Shown: piece after piece, positions 24,860-34,013 of the stretch
Layout of the letters: each line of letters begins with the position of its first letter
Position numbering within the stretch: the first letter of the stretch is position 1
Assembly: GCA_030765125.1 (NCBI GenBank)
Contig: JAVCDD010000051.1
Location: 1-47,877, forward strand
DNA length: 47,877 nucleotides
Source: Candidatus Hatepunaea meridiana
GTDB taxonomy: Bacteria > Electryoneota > AABM5-125-24 > Hatepunaeales > Hatepunaeaceae
Reading direction: 5' to 3'
The notes under the pieces: generated by a model
Told to the model about the DNA's origin: nothing
The model's database searches: none
Seen by the model: only the letters and a program-made list of their open reading frames with translations
Made by a program: the position numbers and the translations under genes

Positions 24860-27778
24860 CTATTTCTTCATCTCATCCTTAACTTTACTATATGCTGCCA
24901 GTACAACAGGACTATACTCAGACTCAATCCGTGCATCAATGGTCTGCCGTGTCGCTTCACCGGAGTTTCGATATAACGCGTCAACAGCTGCGGCGCGCAT
25001 CTGTTCGTCCGGTTGCGAAAGATTGCGTTCGAATAATAGAACTGCTTCAAAGCGCAACTTTCCTGCTTGAACGCTTGCATTGTCCTTGATACCCGCAATT
25101 ATTCTACCCAATGATCGCAATCCTATCTCTGGATAAAGCGCCATATCATCAGAGATATAATTCGTCAGATCAAATATCGAAGACGTACCGAACTTCATCA
25201 AGGCGCCGGCAGTTGCAGATCGAACAGTAAACATCGGATCATCAAGCCCTCGTATCAATGTCGGAATTGCTGTAGTATCACCGATTGCGCTTAGAGCGCC
25301 TATAGTGATAATCCGCCGTTTCTGCTTTTCATCGGTTATGTAACCGCCAATTTCTTCTGTAGCTCTTTCATCGCCTATCTGTCCAAGTGATGAGATTAAC
25401 GAATTCCACGTTTTTTCACTCTTCTTTTTACCAAGCATATCGAGCATCGGATCCACCGCTTCCTCCCACTTAAGCACACCGAGTAGCCACATCGAATTCT
25501 TAAGCGTCTGAAGATGATCCGATGATTCCATCTTTTCTAATAATAAAGGAGCCGATGTGTCCGGTATGGATTTAATAACCTTCTCCAAAAGACGCATCTG
25601 CAAACCGGACCGAGTTCCTAACTTCTCAGATACGGCATAGTGGATTGCTTCAGCGCCCTTGATTAACAAAGCCTTACGCGCCCGTCTGACGCTCTCTCTT
25701 GCGGATCCGACTTCCCATTGTGAGGCTTCATCCCATAGTTCTTCAACCGACTTGGCTGAATCTTCAGCAGTAAGTTCAAATTCGTCGCCAGGGTCGTCCT
25801 TATCCGGATCCTTAACGTCGCGGGGCAGGTCAATGCCTATCCCCCACCCGCCTTGGATCCAGATCGTCGAATCGGCAGCTGGAACGCCATCAGGATAAAC
25901 ATCATCGCCTTCCTCGTCAATAAATATTGCTACTCCGGCAAATCCCCTCGCCCACTTGGCTTTTCCAAAGCTGTATCCTTTTCCACGCGTTGCATAGGTA
26001 TCGTTACCGAGCTTGTCAATAAACAGACCGAACGAATTGGTCAATGAACCGCCCCAACCGTCGGAAACGATATAATAATCATCACCACCGCCGTCAACAA
26101 ACATCCCGACAGAAAAATCGTGCGGAGTGCCGCCGACTACACCCCAGCGGGAGCGGTATTGGTCATCGCCTGATCTATCGTATAACGCCCCTACTGACAG
26201 ATGAATGCCAACTCCAAGTCCATAATGCGCAAGAGAATAATGATCGTTTCCACCGCCGTCAATCAGGATACCGATTGAGTACCAGTATGACGCTCCCAGA
26301 CTCATCACCTCTGAATTGTAAAAGTCATTGCCCTCGCCGTCATCATAAAGCACACCGATTCCTCCACCGGCTCGAGGACGCCATCCCATTCCGAATCCAC
26401 CGGAAAAGGACTTGTAATCATGCGGCAGCAACGGAGCGTGATAGTATGCAGCGCCAGTACGATAAATATCATCTCCACCTTCATCATAGATTATTCCGTA
26501 ACCGTAAGTACCGGCGAATCCTTGCGCCCAAGCGGTTGCAAGGTAACGGTCATCCCCCTCACCTTCTTCGCAAAGCATACCTAAGCCGCAATGAGCCGCT
26601 CCCTGTTGGAAGAATCCTCCGCGGTAATCGTCATCGCCATTGTTATCCATCAAGATTCCAACACCGAAGAATCCTGCCCCCTGTGAATAGCTGCCACTGC
26701 GATAGGTGTCATCACCTGCTTTATCAATCAATATACCGATACCGAAGAAACCGGCGCCGTGGCTGACGGGTGAATCATTTGAGTCATAATAGTCATCACC
26801 TTCGAGGTCTATAACCAATGAATACGGATAACTCAATTCACCCATAGCTCCTGCCACTCGCCCACGGTAAACATCATCTCCACCAAGGTCGATTATTACG
26901 GTGAAATCACCATCGTAAACATTATCACCTTTACCACCGACAACCATTTTACCCCATTCGGTCTCGGTGAATAGCACAACATCTCCTTTAACGCCTTCTA
27001 TTTTTCTCGTAATAGAATTCGGATTATAATCATTAGAATCGCAGCCGTCTGCAATTTTAAGAGCGGCAGAAACAACAATTGCAGCAGCTTCTAACAGTGG
27101 ATATGTGTCCAGTTTCCTTATTATATCAAGCAGATGATCTTGATCGAATTCACGACTGGTATCCACCTCAATCCCGACGGCAAACTGCCAGGATCCGGCA
27201 AGTTTTGCGTTTATTGAGCCCTCTTCTTCGCTCCAAAGTGTCGGTGCTGTCATTATCAGATCGTTCAATTCGAGGCTGTCAAGATCTTTGTAGAATTCTT
27301 TTCGCAGCGGTTCCGCTACTTTGAGAGCTTCCGTCCAGACTTTAAGCGGATCCGCAGGATCGAAATCACCAGGTGTCCATTCTAAAGGCTTTCTTTTCTT
27401 GACTTTAATGTCCACTGTCAATTGCTTGTTAATGAAATCGAGAAACGGCTTGCTATCTTTATTGCTCGAAAACGAGTCTACTATAGCCGCTGTTCCATCA
27501 ATATAATCCGGTAATTCGAGTGGATGGTCAAGAAGTCTCTCGACAATATCCAACCGGAATGTGTCGTCCTCAGCGTAGAGCTTATCAAACCCCAGTTCTT
27601 CGGGACGAAGGTTAATCAGCTTCAAAGCGCTGTCGATAGTTGCTTTGTCCAGTGAATCGAGCATTTGAGCCTCAACCGGACAGATAGCATTTCCAAATAG
27701 CATTATGAAAGCGATAATCAGCGTTAAGTAATAGAAATATCTATCACTCCTGTTTTCTGTAAAGATCGATATTTTCAT
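24860..27778 (-). CDS. Secreted GDDxY-repeat protein with HEAT-repeat tail
   Basis: This 972-residue protein has an N-terminal signal segment (about 14-37, ending VEAQ). An N-terminal domain (40-290) of unknown type is followed by about 12 repeats between roughly 298 and 630. Each has G-[DN]-D-x-Y preceded by a hydrophobic strand and glycines (for example GVGILMDNNGDDDY and GIGILIDKAGDDTY), spaced 25-40 residues. The spacing and acidic turns suggest a calcium-binding beta-solenoid distantly like RTX repeats. Residues about 725-960 form HEAT-like helical repeats (DPMFTVRSATAGALMKFG). No T9SS tail is present. AGAGG precedes the ATG. I do not know a named family for the GDDxY region. Function unknown; a surface or extracellular structural role is likely. 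Confidence 0.75.
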   Translation of the reverse strand: MKISIFTENRSDRYFYYLTLIIAFIMLFGNAICPVEAQMLDSLDKATIDSALKLINLRPEELGFDKLYAEDDTFRLDIVERLLDHPLELPDYIDGTAAIVDSFSSNKDSKPFLDFINKQLTVDIKVKKRKPLEWTPGDFDPADPLKVWTEALKVAEPLRKEFYKDLDSLELNDLIMTAPTLWSEEEGSINAKLAGSWQFAVGIEVDTSREFDQDHLLDIIRKLDTYPLLEAAAIVVSAALKIADGCDSNDYNPNSITRKIEGVKGDVVLFTETEWGKMVVGGKGDNVYDGDFTVIIDLGGDDVYRGRVAGAMGELSYPYSLVIDLEGDDYYDSNDSPVSHGAGFFGIGILIDKAGDDTYRSGSYSQGAGFFGVGILMDNNGDDDYRGGFFQQGAAHCGLGMLCEEGEGDDRYLATAWAQGFAGTYGYGIIYDEGGDDIYRTGAAYYHAPLLPHDYKSFSGGFGMGWRPRAGGGIGVLYDDGEGNDFYNSEVMSLGASYWYSIGILIDGGGNDHYSLAHYGLGVGIHLSVGALYDRSGDDQYRSRWGVVGGTPHDFSVGMFVDGGGDDYYIVSDGWGGSLTNSFGLFIDKLGNDTYATRGKGYSFGKAKWARGFAGVAIFIDEEGDDVYPDGVPAADSTIWIQGGWGIGIDLPRDVKDPDKDDPGDEFELTAEDSAKSVEELWDEASQWEVGSARESVRRARKALLIKGAEAIHYAVSEKLGTRSGLQMRLLEKVIKSIPDTSAPLLLEKMESSDHLQTLKNSMWLLGVLKWEEAVDPMLDMLGKKKSEKTWNSLISSLGQIGDERATEEIGGYITDEKQKRRIITIGALSAIGDTTAIPTLIRGLDDPMFTVRSATAGALMKFGTSSIFDLTNYISDDMALYPEIGLRSLGRIIAGIKDNASVQAGKLRFEAVLLFERNLSQPDEQMRAAAVDALYRNSGEATRQTIDARIESEYSPVVLAAYSKVKDEMKK

Positions 27779-27800
27779 TGTAACCTCTTAGAATTATGAT

Positions 27801-27925
27801 CAGTAGGTCGGACACTCCTGTCTGACAATGTTACCTGACAGACAAGAACGTCTATCCTACCCATCAGCAGGTCAGACACTCCTGTCCGACAACAAATTAG
27901 TCGGACAAGAGTGTCCAACCTACTG
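27801..27925. repeat. Double family B palindrome
   Basis: Two hairpin pairs lie back to back. AGTAGGTCGGACACTCCTGT (from 27802) pairs with the segment ending TCTATCCTAC (27861). CAGGTCAGACACTCC (from 27868) pairs with the segment ending CCAACCTACTG (27925). The outermost 26 bases on each side are also complementary with three mismatches. It lies in the 340-base gap between divergent genes, where a terminator is not needed. The rest of this gap is AT-rich, with no gene seen. Confidence 0.8.
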
Positions 27926-28125
27926 GTTTTGTCTTTCCATATACTATATAACAAACGACATCAAACATTGCAAGCCTGCATAAAACAAAAACATTTTAAA
28001 AAGGATTCACCTGCTATCCGAAAAACGGGAACTTCATTGCATATTCAGAGTTGAAATGATAAATTAGTTAAATTGTTTTTGTTATTACTGTTTTAAACAA
28101 AATAATTTCGAATCAAGGATTGCCT

Positions 28126-29070
28126 GTGATAGATATTCAAGAGCTGACAAAAGTATACGGCGAACAGAAAGCCGTTGACAACATTTCACTAAAAGTTGAG
28201 AAGGGTGAGATTCTGGGTTTTCTCGGACCAAACGGTGCCGGTAAAACAACCACTATGAAGATAATCACCTGCTATATGCCGCCCACAATCGGAGATGTAA
28301 CCGTTGGAGGGTTTTCTGTGCAAGAGGACTCACTTGAAATCCGTAGGATGATCGGTTATCTGCCGGAATCGAACCCACTCTACAGCGATATGAATGTCGT
28401 GGATTTCCTGCGATATATAGCCGACTTGCGTGGACTTACCACGGATCAAAATGCAGGAAGTATCCGGGAAATGGTGGACACCTGCGGATTAGGTGATGTT
28501 CTGCATAAAAACATTAACCAGCTTTCCAAAGGTTATCGTCAGCGTGTCGGACTGGCTCAAGCAATGATTCACGATCCGGATATCCTTATCCTCGACGAAC
28601 CGACCATCGGACTCGACCCAAACCAGGTTGTAGATATCCGAAATCTCATCAAACAACTCGGTCGGGAAAAAACCGTAATCCTATCAACACATATCCTCTC
28701 CGAGGTTCAAGCAACCTGTGACCGTGTCGCTATTATAAATCATGGTCAGATAGTCGCTGACAGCTCACTCGCTGAACTCCAGCGAGACCTGGAAGGTAAA
28801 GCCACGATAAATATCGAAATACTTGCTGCCCAAAATGGGATTGAGGAACGCTTAGGGAAAATTTATGGGATTGAAGAAGTTCGCGAAGTATTCCCCGACT
28901 CTTCTCAAGGACGTTCGTTCCGAGTTATTGCGGCATCCGGTAACGATCCTCGTGAGCAATTATTTAAAACCGCAGTAGAAGAAGGCTGGGTAATAATCGG
29001 TATGTCGAGAGAAATACGCAGTCTTGAAGAGGTATTCCACAAGTTGACTGCGGATATCTCAGTTAATTAA
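28126..29070 (+). CDS. ABC transporter ATP-binding protein, GldA-like
   Basis: This 314-residue ATPase starts at GTG 28126, 6 bases after AAGGA; the TTG at 28120 would leave no spacing. It has Walker A GPNGAGKT (34-41), Q-loop region GYLPESNPLY, signature LSKGYRQR (133-140), Walker B LILDEP (154-159) and the H-loop His189. The sequence resembles GldA and other ABC-2 ATPases that pair with membrane permeases. The matching permease (30293), GldG-like (31018) and DUF4340 (32640) genes follow, separated by one inserted gene. In Bacteroidetes GldAFG is needed for gliding and related surface functions. Whether this organism glides is unknown. Confidence 0.88.
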   Translation: MIDIQELTKVYGEQKAVDNISLKVEKGEILGFLGPNGAGKTTTMKIITCYMPPTIGDVTVGGFSVQEDSLEIRRMIGYLPESNPLYSDMNVVDFLRYIADLRGLTTDQNAGSIREMVDTCGLGDVLHKNINQLSKGYRQRVGLAQAMIHDPDILILDEPTIGLDPNQVVDIRNLIKQLGREKTVILSTHILSEVQATCDRVAIINHGQIVADSSLAELQRDLEGKATINIEILAAQNGIEERLGKIYGIEEVREVFPDSSQGRSFRVIAASGNDPREQLFKTAVEEGWVIIGMSREIRSLEEVFHKLTADISVN

Positions 29071-29257
29071 ATCTTCTACCGCAGAGAACGCAGAGTTCAG
29101 AGTCCAGCCTTCAGGCTGTTTTCCATCTCAAACTATCGGTATGAACTTTAAACCCAAATAGCACGAAGGCTATACTCTGAATTATCCTGTTGTCAACTGT
29201 CTCTGACAGTAATGGACAGCAGTGGTAAATTTTATGCAATCAAAACAAGGAATATCA

Positions 29258-30226
29258 ATGAATTATATTGCAAATTCATCCCTCCTGAAACTTAACTTTA
29301 CGGTTTACTCTGCACTGCTGTTATTATTGATTTCCGTGAATAGCGTTTTCGGTAGTATAAACGTTACCGCATGGGACTATGGATTTGGTTTCGGCAATTC
29401 CAAGGGTATCAACGGTATTAGAATTAACCTGTCTGATGAAAGACTGGAACGTGTCAACGGAATAAACCTGACGATTTGGAAACCAAGGAACAATCCTGAT
29501 GCGATTATAAACGGCGCTGCATTTGGTATTGTCGGTCCAGACGCGGGTGAAGCTATAAACGGGATAGCAATCGGATTGGTTAAGGTCAAGGGGGGTAAAC
29601 TTAGAGGTGTTTCATTATCTCCAATTGGTCTGGCTTCTGATGAGGTTTGGGGACTTGGAGTTGGTGGGATCGGACTTGCATCAGACAGAGTGAATGGAAT
29701 TGGTATTAGCGGGATCGGTATCGCCGCCGATAGAATCAGGGGTTTAGGTTTTGGCACCATCGGCTTGTCATGCAACAAGCTCAGAGGCATCGGAGTTGGA
29801 GGAATTGGCATTGCAGCTTCCGATGTGAAAGGTATATTAATAGGTGGCGTTGGAGTGGCATCTGGCGAAATGACAGGATTAGCTTTCGGACTTATAGGGG
29901 TCGCCATCGAAGATTTCTACGGGATTTCAATTGGAGGTATCGGCATCGCGGGTGATAACATTACAGGAATCTGCCTCAGCGGAGTCGGTATTGGTGCTGA
30001 TCAATTAAATGGTGTTTTTCTGTCCGGTTTGGGTATAAAAGGCAAAGGTATGCAGGGTCTCGGAATTAGTAGTTACAACGGTATAAAAGGAGTGCAGAGA
30101 GGAGTGACTATCGGCTTGTTAAACAGAGCCGATGAGCTTCATGGCTGCCAGATCGGCATATTAAATATAGCACATAACAATTCAGGAATTTTAAAAGTTC
30201 TTCCGTTTATTAATTTCCATCGGTAA
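29258..30226 (+). CDS. LA_2272-type surface-repeat protein
   Basis: This 322-residue protein starts at ATG 29258, 7 bases after AAGG; two earlier in-frame starts lack such a site. A signal peptide (about 8-32, ending VFG) precedes about 14 repeats of roughly 21 residues with the core G-[IL]-[GS]-[IV]-G-G-[IV]-G-[IL]-A-[SA]-[DE], which run to residue 295. The pattern fits the LA_2272 surface-repeat group, a predicted beta-solenoid. The repeats are homogeneous, suggesting recent internal duplication. It sits between the GldA-like ATPase and the permease gene, so it may be part of the same operon. Surface location is inferred. Confidence 0.75.
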   Translation: MNYIANSSLLKLNFTVYSALLLLLISVNSVFGSINVTAWDYGFGFGNSKGINGIRINLSDERLERVNGINLTIWKPRNNPDAIINGAAFGIVGPDAGEAINGIAIGLVKVKGGKLRGVSLSPIGLASDEVWGLGVGGIGLASDRVNGIGISGIGIAADRIRGLGFGTIGLSCNKLRGIGVGGIGIAASDVKGILIGGVGVASGEMTGLAFGLIGVAIEDFYGISIGGIGIAGDNITGICLSGVGIGADQLNGVFLSGLGIKGKGMQGLGISSYNGIKGVQRGVTIGLLNRADELHGCQIGILNIAHNNSGILKVLPFINFHR

Positions 30227-30292
30227 TCTAAACGGAAGGTGAATCAATCTTTAATACTCGATTCAATAAATAAAATAAAAAATGGGAAGCCT

Positions 30293-31003
30293 ATGCATAA
30301 CATATCTATAATTTTTCAACGTGAGCTTAGAGCTTATTTTGATTCTCTTATAGCTTATGTAGTAATTACTGTATTTCTGGGAATTACAGGCTATTTTTTC
30401 ACAACCAGATTCTTTTTAGTTGGTCAAGCTGATTTGAGTTTGGTATTTGGGGTAATACCTTGGGTATTTCTTTTCTTTACACCTGCGATCACGATGCGTT
30501 TGATCTCTGAGGAAAGGAAAACGGGCACTATGGAGCTGCTCGTAACAATGCCAATTACGGATGCGTCAATAATAATTGGTAAATATTTGGCATCAGTCGC
30601 CTTACTTGCCGCTATGATACTACCTACTTTGATTTATGCGATTACGGTCTCTTTCCTTGGTGATATGGACCCTGGACCTGCTATTGGCGGATATATCGGT
30701 ATCATCATGATAGGCGCGGTATATCTCGCAATCGGTACATTTGGTTCATCTCTAACTGAAAACCAAGTAGTAGCATTTATCGTTAGTTTACTTATTTTGG
30801 CAGCTTTTCTTATTCTGGATTGGACGCTGATGTTATTACCCGCCTGGCTGGTTTCCATAGCCGAGTATATAACAATACAATACCATTTCCAGAACATATC
30901 CAGAGGTGTAATCGATACGCGAGATCTAATTTACTACCTGACTTTAATAGTAATAGCGCTATTTATGGCAACACGTATGCTCGCTGCACGGCGTAAGCGA
31001 TAA
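30293..31003 (+). CDS. ABC-2 permease, GldF-like
   Basis: This 236-residue membrane protein has six predicted helices. The start at 30293 is preferred to 30239 because the protein then opens MHNISIIFQRELRAYFDS, the usual N-terminus of GldF-type permeases (iFkRELraYFdSpiaYv), and GGGAAG precedes it. Conserved ABC-2 features include RLISEERKTGTMELLVTMPI, the cytoplasmic coupling loop. It is followed after 14 bases by the GldG-like gene. It would form the transmembrane channel with the ATPase at 28126. Confidence 0.88.
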   Translation: MHNISIIFQRELRAYFDSLIAYVVITVFLGITGYFFTTRFFLVGQADLSLVFGVIPWVFLFFTPAITMRLISEERKTGTMELLVTMPITDASIIIGKYLASVALLAAMILPTLIYAITVSFLGDMDPGPAIGGYIGIIMIGAVYLAIGTFGSSLTENQVVAFIVSLLILAAFLILDWTLMLLPAWLVSIAEYITIQYHFQNISRGVIDTRDLIYYLTLIVIALFMATRMLAARRKR

Positions 31004-31017
31004 ATAAAGGATATAAT

Positions 31018-32643
31018 ATGAAACTTAAAAGCAGCAATATTTTCTCTCCGGTCAATGTACTTCTCATTATTGTAAATATTATTGTTTTCAATATAATTTC
31101 TAATAATATATTTACACGGATTGATCTCACGGAAAACAGGGTTTACTCCTTGTCTAACGTCACAAAAGAGATACTGCAAGAATTGCCGGAACAGCTCACA
31201 ATCAAGGCATATTTCACCAGAGACCTTCCTATACCTTATAACGATATACGACCAAAAGTTAAAGGTCAACTTGCTGAAATGCAAGCACATGGTAAGGGTA
31301 ATTTCAGATTCGAATTTTACGACCCAGGTGATGAAGAAAACCTGAAAAAAGAAGCCGAACGGTTCCGTATCGAACCTATGCAAGTAAAAGTCGTAAAATC
31401 GGATAAGGTCGAGTTCAAGCTCGCCTATATGGGAATGGTTCTAATCTATGAAGACCGCCAGGAAGTCATTCCAACCGTTCAATCTCTGGGCAACCTTGAA
31501 TACGAGATTGTATCTAAAATAATTCGAATCACCTCTGCTGAAACGCAGTCAATCGGTTTCCTTGAGGGACATGGCGAACCTGCTCTACGCGAGGAAATGT
31601 CACAGTTAGATCAGCAATTACGAAAAATGTACGATCTTAAAACTGTAAACCTCACTGATAGGTATACTGTCCCTGATGATATTGACCTGTTATGCGTTAT
31701 TGGACCTAAAGAAGACATCCCGGAAAAGGATCGTTTCGCCATAGACCAATTCCTGATGAAAGGCGGTAAACTTCTGTTAGCAATAAATAAGGTCAAAGCC
31801 GAACTTTCGCAAATGAAGGCTGAACGCAGTCCGTTAAGGATTGACCCATGGACACAGAATTACGGTTTCAGTTTCAAGGATCAATTGGTGATGGACAAAA
31901 GTGCTCCGACGCTGCCGTTCCAGACCCAAACCAGATATGGTCGTCAGATAACATTGGTTCATTACCCGCTCTTCCCTGAATTGGCGAACTTCAATCGTGA
32001 AATTACTGCTCTCAAGGCATTACGCCAGGTCAGGTTATATTTTCCATGCGCCATAGATACCAGTTTTGCAACTGAAATGGATTCGGTTGATATAACACCG
32101 ATGTTCTGGTCATCAGAGAAATCTTCTATTCAATCAGAACCGTATGACATCAACCCGCTGACTCAACGTTATAAATATGTCTTCGATATGGCGAATATAC
32201 CGCTTGGCGCTGTTATAACGGGAAAGTTCACCAGCTTCTGGAAGGATAAATCAATTCCAAAGGATGAAGATGATAATCCTATAACCGATGAGGATATTAT
32301 TCCCGAATCACCAGAGACCAGGATTGTTGCAATCGGTGATGCGAACTTCATACATGATCAATACATCGTACCGAATCTCGACAATCTGACTATGATGCTT
32401 AACCTTGTAGACTGGTTGGTACAGGACGAAAGGTTAATCAGCATACGTTCACGTCAAGTATCAAGCCGTCCAATTAAAGAGGTTACTAATGCCACGCGCC
32501 GCACAGTTAAGTATGCCAATTTGCTTATCCCACCGCTGCTGGTCATCGCATTCGGGCTATTCCGTTGGCGCATTCGAAACTCAGCAAGAAAAATGTCTTT
32601 AAGGGATTTCAGTTACAGAAATCAGGGAGGTAAAACATTATGA
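31018..32643 (+). CDS. GldG-family ABC auxiliary protein
   Basis: This 541-residue protein has one N-terminal helix (about 8-32). The GldG hallmark IDLTENRVYSLSNVTKEIL is followed by a large extracytoplasmic ABC-auxiliary domain (EFYDPGDEENLKKEAERF, IGFLEGHGEP, DLLCVIGPKEDIPEKDRFAIDQFL). A C-terminal helix (about 500-518, LLIPPLLVIAFGLF) ends the membrane topology. AAGGA is 7 bases before the ATG. The stop overlaps the DUF4340 gene by four bases. The family is thought to work with GldA/GldF on surface or polymer handling. Confidence 0.88.
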   Translation: MKLKSSNIFSPVNVLLIIVNIIVFNIISNNIFTRIDLTENRVYSLSNVTKEILQELPEQLTIKAYFTRDLPIPYNDIRPKVKGQLAEMQAHGKGNFRFEFYDPGDEENLKKEAERFRIEPMQVKVVKSDKVEFKLAYMGMVLIYEDRQEVIPTVQSLGNLEYEIVSKIIRITSAETQSIGFLEGHGEPALREEMSQLDQQLRKMYDLKTVNLTDRYTVPDDIDLLCVIGPKEDIPEKDRFAIDQFLMKGGKLLLAINKVKAELSQMKAERSPLRIDPWTQNYGFSFKDQLVMDKSAPTLPFQTQTRYGRQITLVHYPLFPELANFNREITALKALRQVRLYFPCAIDTSFATEMDSVDITPMFWSSEKSSIQSEPYDINPLTQRYKYVFDMANIPLGAVITGKFTSFWKDKSIPKDEDDNPITDEDIIPESPETRIVAIGDANFIHDQYIVPNLDNLTMMLNLVDWLVQDERLISIRSRQVSSRPIKEVTNATRRTVKYANLLIPPLLVIAFGLFRWRIRNSARKMSLRDFSYRNQGGKTL

Positions 32644-33737
32644 GTCACAAAATTGCAATTCCTATCGCCATATTAGTCGCCCTGCTTGGCGGTATGGAAA
32701 TTATGAGTCGCACAATTGCATTACTTTTCGTCATATTAGTCGTCCTGCTTTACGTTTGGAAAATTAGGAGTCGAACAACTGCAATTCTTTTGGCTATATT
32801 GGTCGTCCAGCTTGGTGTCTGGGGATTGTTATCAACAGATCCTCACCGTGTAACTGAAAAGGAAAATTTCATCACGTCAGATACAGGGGATGTTGATTAC
32901 ATCCATATCAAGAACAAGGACGGCGAGATCACGCTGAAACGCGTCGGTGAGCAGTGGCGTATATCCGAACCCTACAACTATCCCGCTAACCCAAGTTACA
33001 CCGCAACACTGCTTAAGAAGCTCTCCGACCTTAAATATGAAAGCCTCATCACCACCAAGAAAGATAAGTATGAGGATTATGAAGTAGGAGGTGAAGAGGC
33101 GGCTTATGTAGAGATCGGCAAAGAAGGCGGTACAATTGATAAGTTCTACTGTGGCAAGCCATCCAAGAACTATTCACATACTTATATGCGACTTGAGGAC
33201 TCCAAAGAAGTCTGGTTGGTTTGTGGAACACCTCGTTCTTCATTCACTCGTAAGCCTAAAGACTGGCGTGACAAGAAGATTCTGAAACTTGACAAGACAA
33301 TGATTGAACGCGTTCTGCTTAAATTCTCTGATGAAACAGTTGAACTAATGCGTAATATATCCTCGCCCATGAACGACACGACACTGGTGAAAGCTGACAC
33401 AAGTTGGACAATCATTCCTAAACGTGGAAAACCGTTCAAACCGGCAGATAAGGTTATGAACCGGGTCAAGAACACACTCGGACGTATGAACGCAACCGAT
33501 TTTCTGGTTGCCGGAATTGATAGCATACCCAGCTTTGCTAAACCCGATCTGATCGTTGAAGCATTCCTGGAGGGAAATCAGAAAGAAATAATTGAATTCA
33601 TTCCCCAACCGGACGTCGATTCAAAATGGCTGGTTCGGAAAAACAACGATGAAAAAACAATCTACGTCGTATACAAGAGCAGCTATAATAATCTGGCAAA
33701 AAGAGCAAAAGACTTCAAAGAAGAAGATGAAGGATGA
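32640..33737 (+). CDS. DUF4340 protein with triplicated N-terminal helix
   Basis: This 365-residue membrane-anchored protein has DUF4340 features in residues 85-330 (ITLKRVGEQWRISEPYNYPA, LLKKLSDLKYESL). Members normally have one N-terminal helix. Here a 63-base segment is repeated three times in frame (32640-32702, 32703-32765, 32766-32828), each coding a 21-residue helix with an [SR]-R-T-x-A start, before the LLSTDP linker. The first copy supplies the ATG that overlaps the GldG stop. DUF4340 proteins regularly follow gldG. The start could also be at the second copy (ATG 32703), leaving two helices. Confidence 0.85.
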   Translation: MSHKIAIPIAILVALLGGMEIMSRTIALLFVILVVLLYVWKIRSRTTAILLAILVVQLGVWGLLSTDPHRVTEKENFITSDTGDVDYIHIKNKDGEITLKRVGEQWRISEPYNYPANPSYTATLLKKLSDLKYESLITTKKDKYEDYEVGGEEAAYVEIGKEGGTIDKFYCGKPSKNYSHTYMRLEDSKEVWLVCGTPRSSFTRKPKDWRDKKILKLDKTMIERVLLKFSDETVELMRNISSPMNDTTLVKADTSWTIIPKRGKPFKPADKVMNRVKNTLGRMNATDFLVAGIDSIPSFAKPDLIVEAFLEGNQKEIIEFIPQPDVDSKWLVRKNNDEKTIYVVYKSSYNNLAKRAKDFKEEDEG

Positions 33738-33760
33738 AATGATCGTTGATTGTTAATTAA

Positions 33761-33820
33761 AGTAGGTAGGACACTCTTGTCCGACGACAAGGGAGTCAGA
33801 CAAGAGTGTCCAACCTACCT
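33761..33820. repeat. Family B palindrome
   Basis: AGTAGGTAGGACACTCTTGT (from 33761) pairs with the segment ending GAGTGTCCAACCTACCT (33820). Loop about 10 bases. It lies 24 bases after the DUF4340 stop and may terminate the operon. The 33821-34013 remainder is AT-rich without a gene. Confidence 0.8.
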
Positions 33821-34013
33821 AATCTGAAAAACCACTTCTCATACACACAAAACCTCTTTCCATTAATCCAACAGATCCACGTATAATAATTTATTGTCCT
33901 TGACAATCCAGACAGAATAACATATATTGCCAAACATTATTTGAAAATCCACATAAGAACAACTACAACAAAATTATCAATCATACTAACTCTGGTAAAT
34001 AAAAGGATAAACA

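Noticed and set aside
26044..26766. 240-codon + strand frame rich in Arg/His
   Set aside because: It is antisense to the GDDxY repeats of the - strand gene; its composition is explained by complementing Gly/Asp codons, and it has no ribosome site or recognisable family.
28120..28125. TTG start for the GldA-like ATPase
   Set aside because: It directly abuts AAGGA, leaving no spacing; GTG 28126 has a proper 6-base spacing.
29377..29907. 176-codon - strand frame rich in Pro/Ile/Ser
   Set aside because: Mirror of the LA_2272-type repeats on the + strand; the repetition comes from the real gene.
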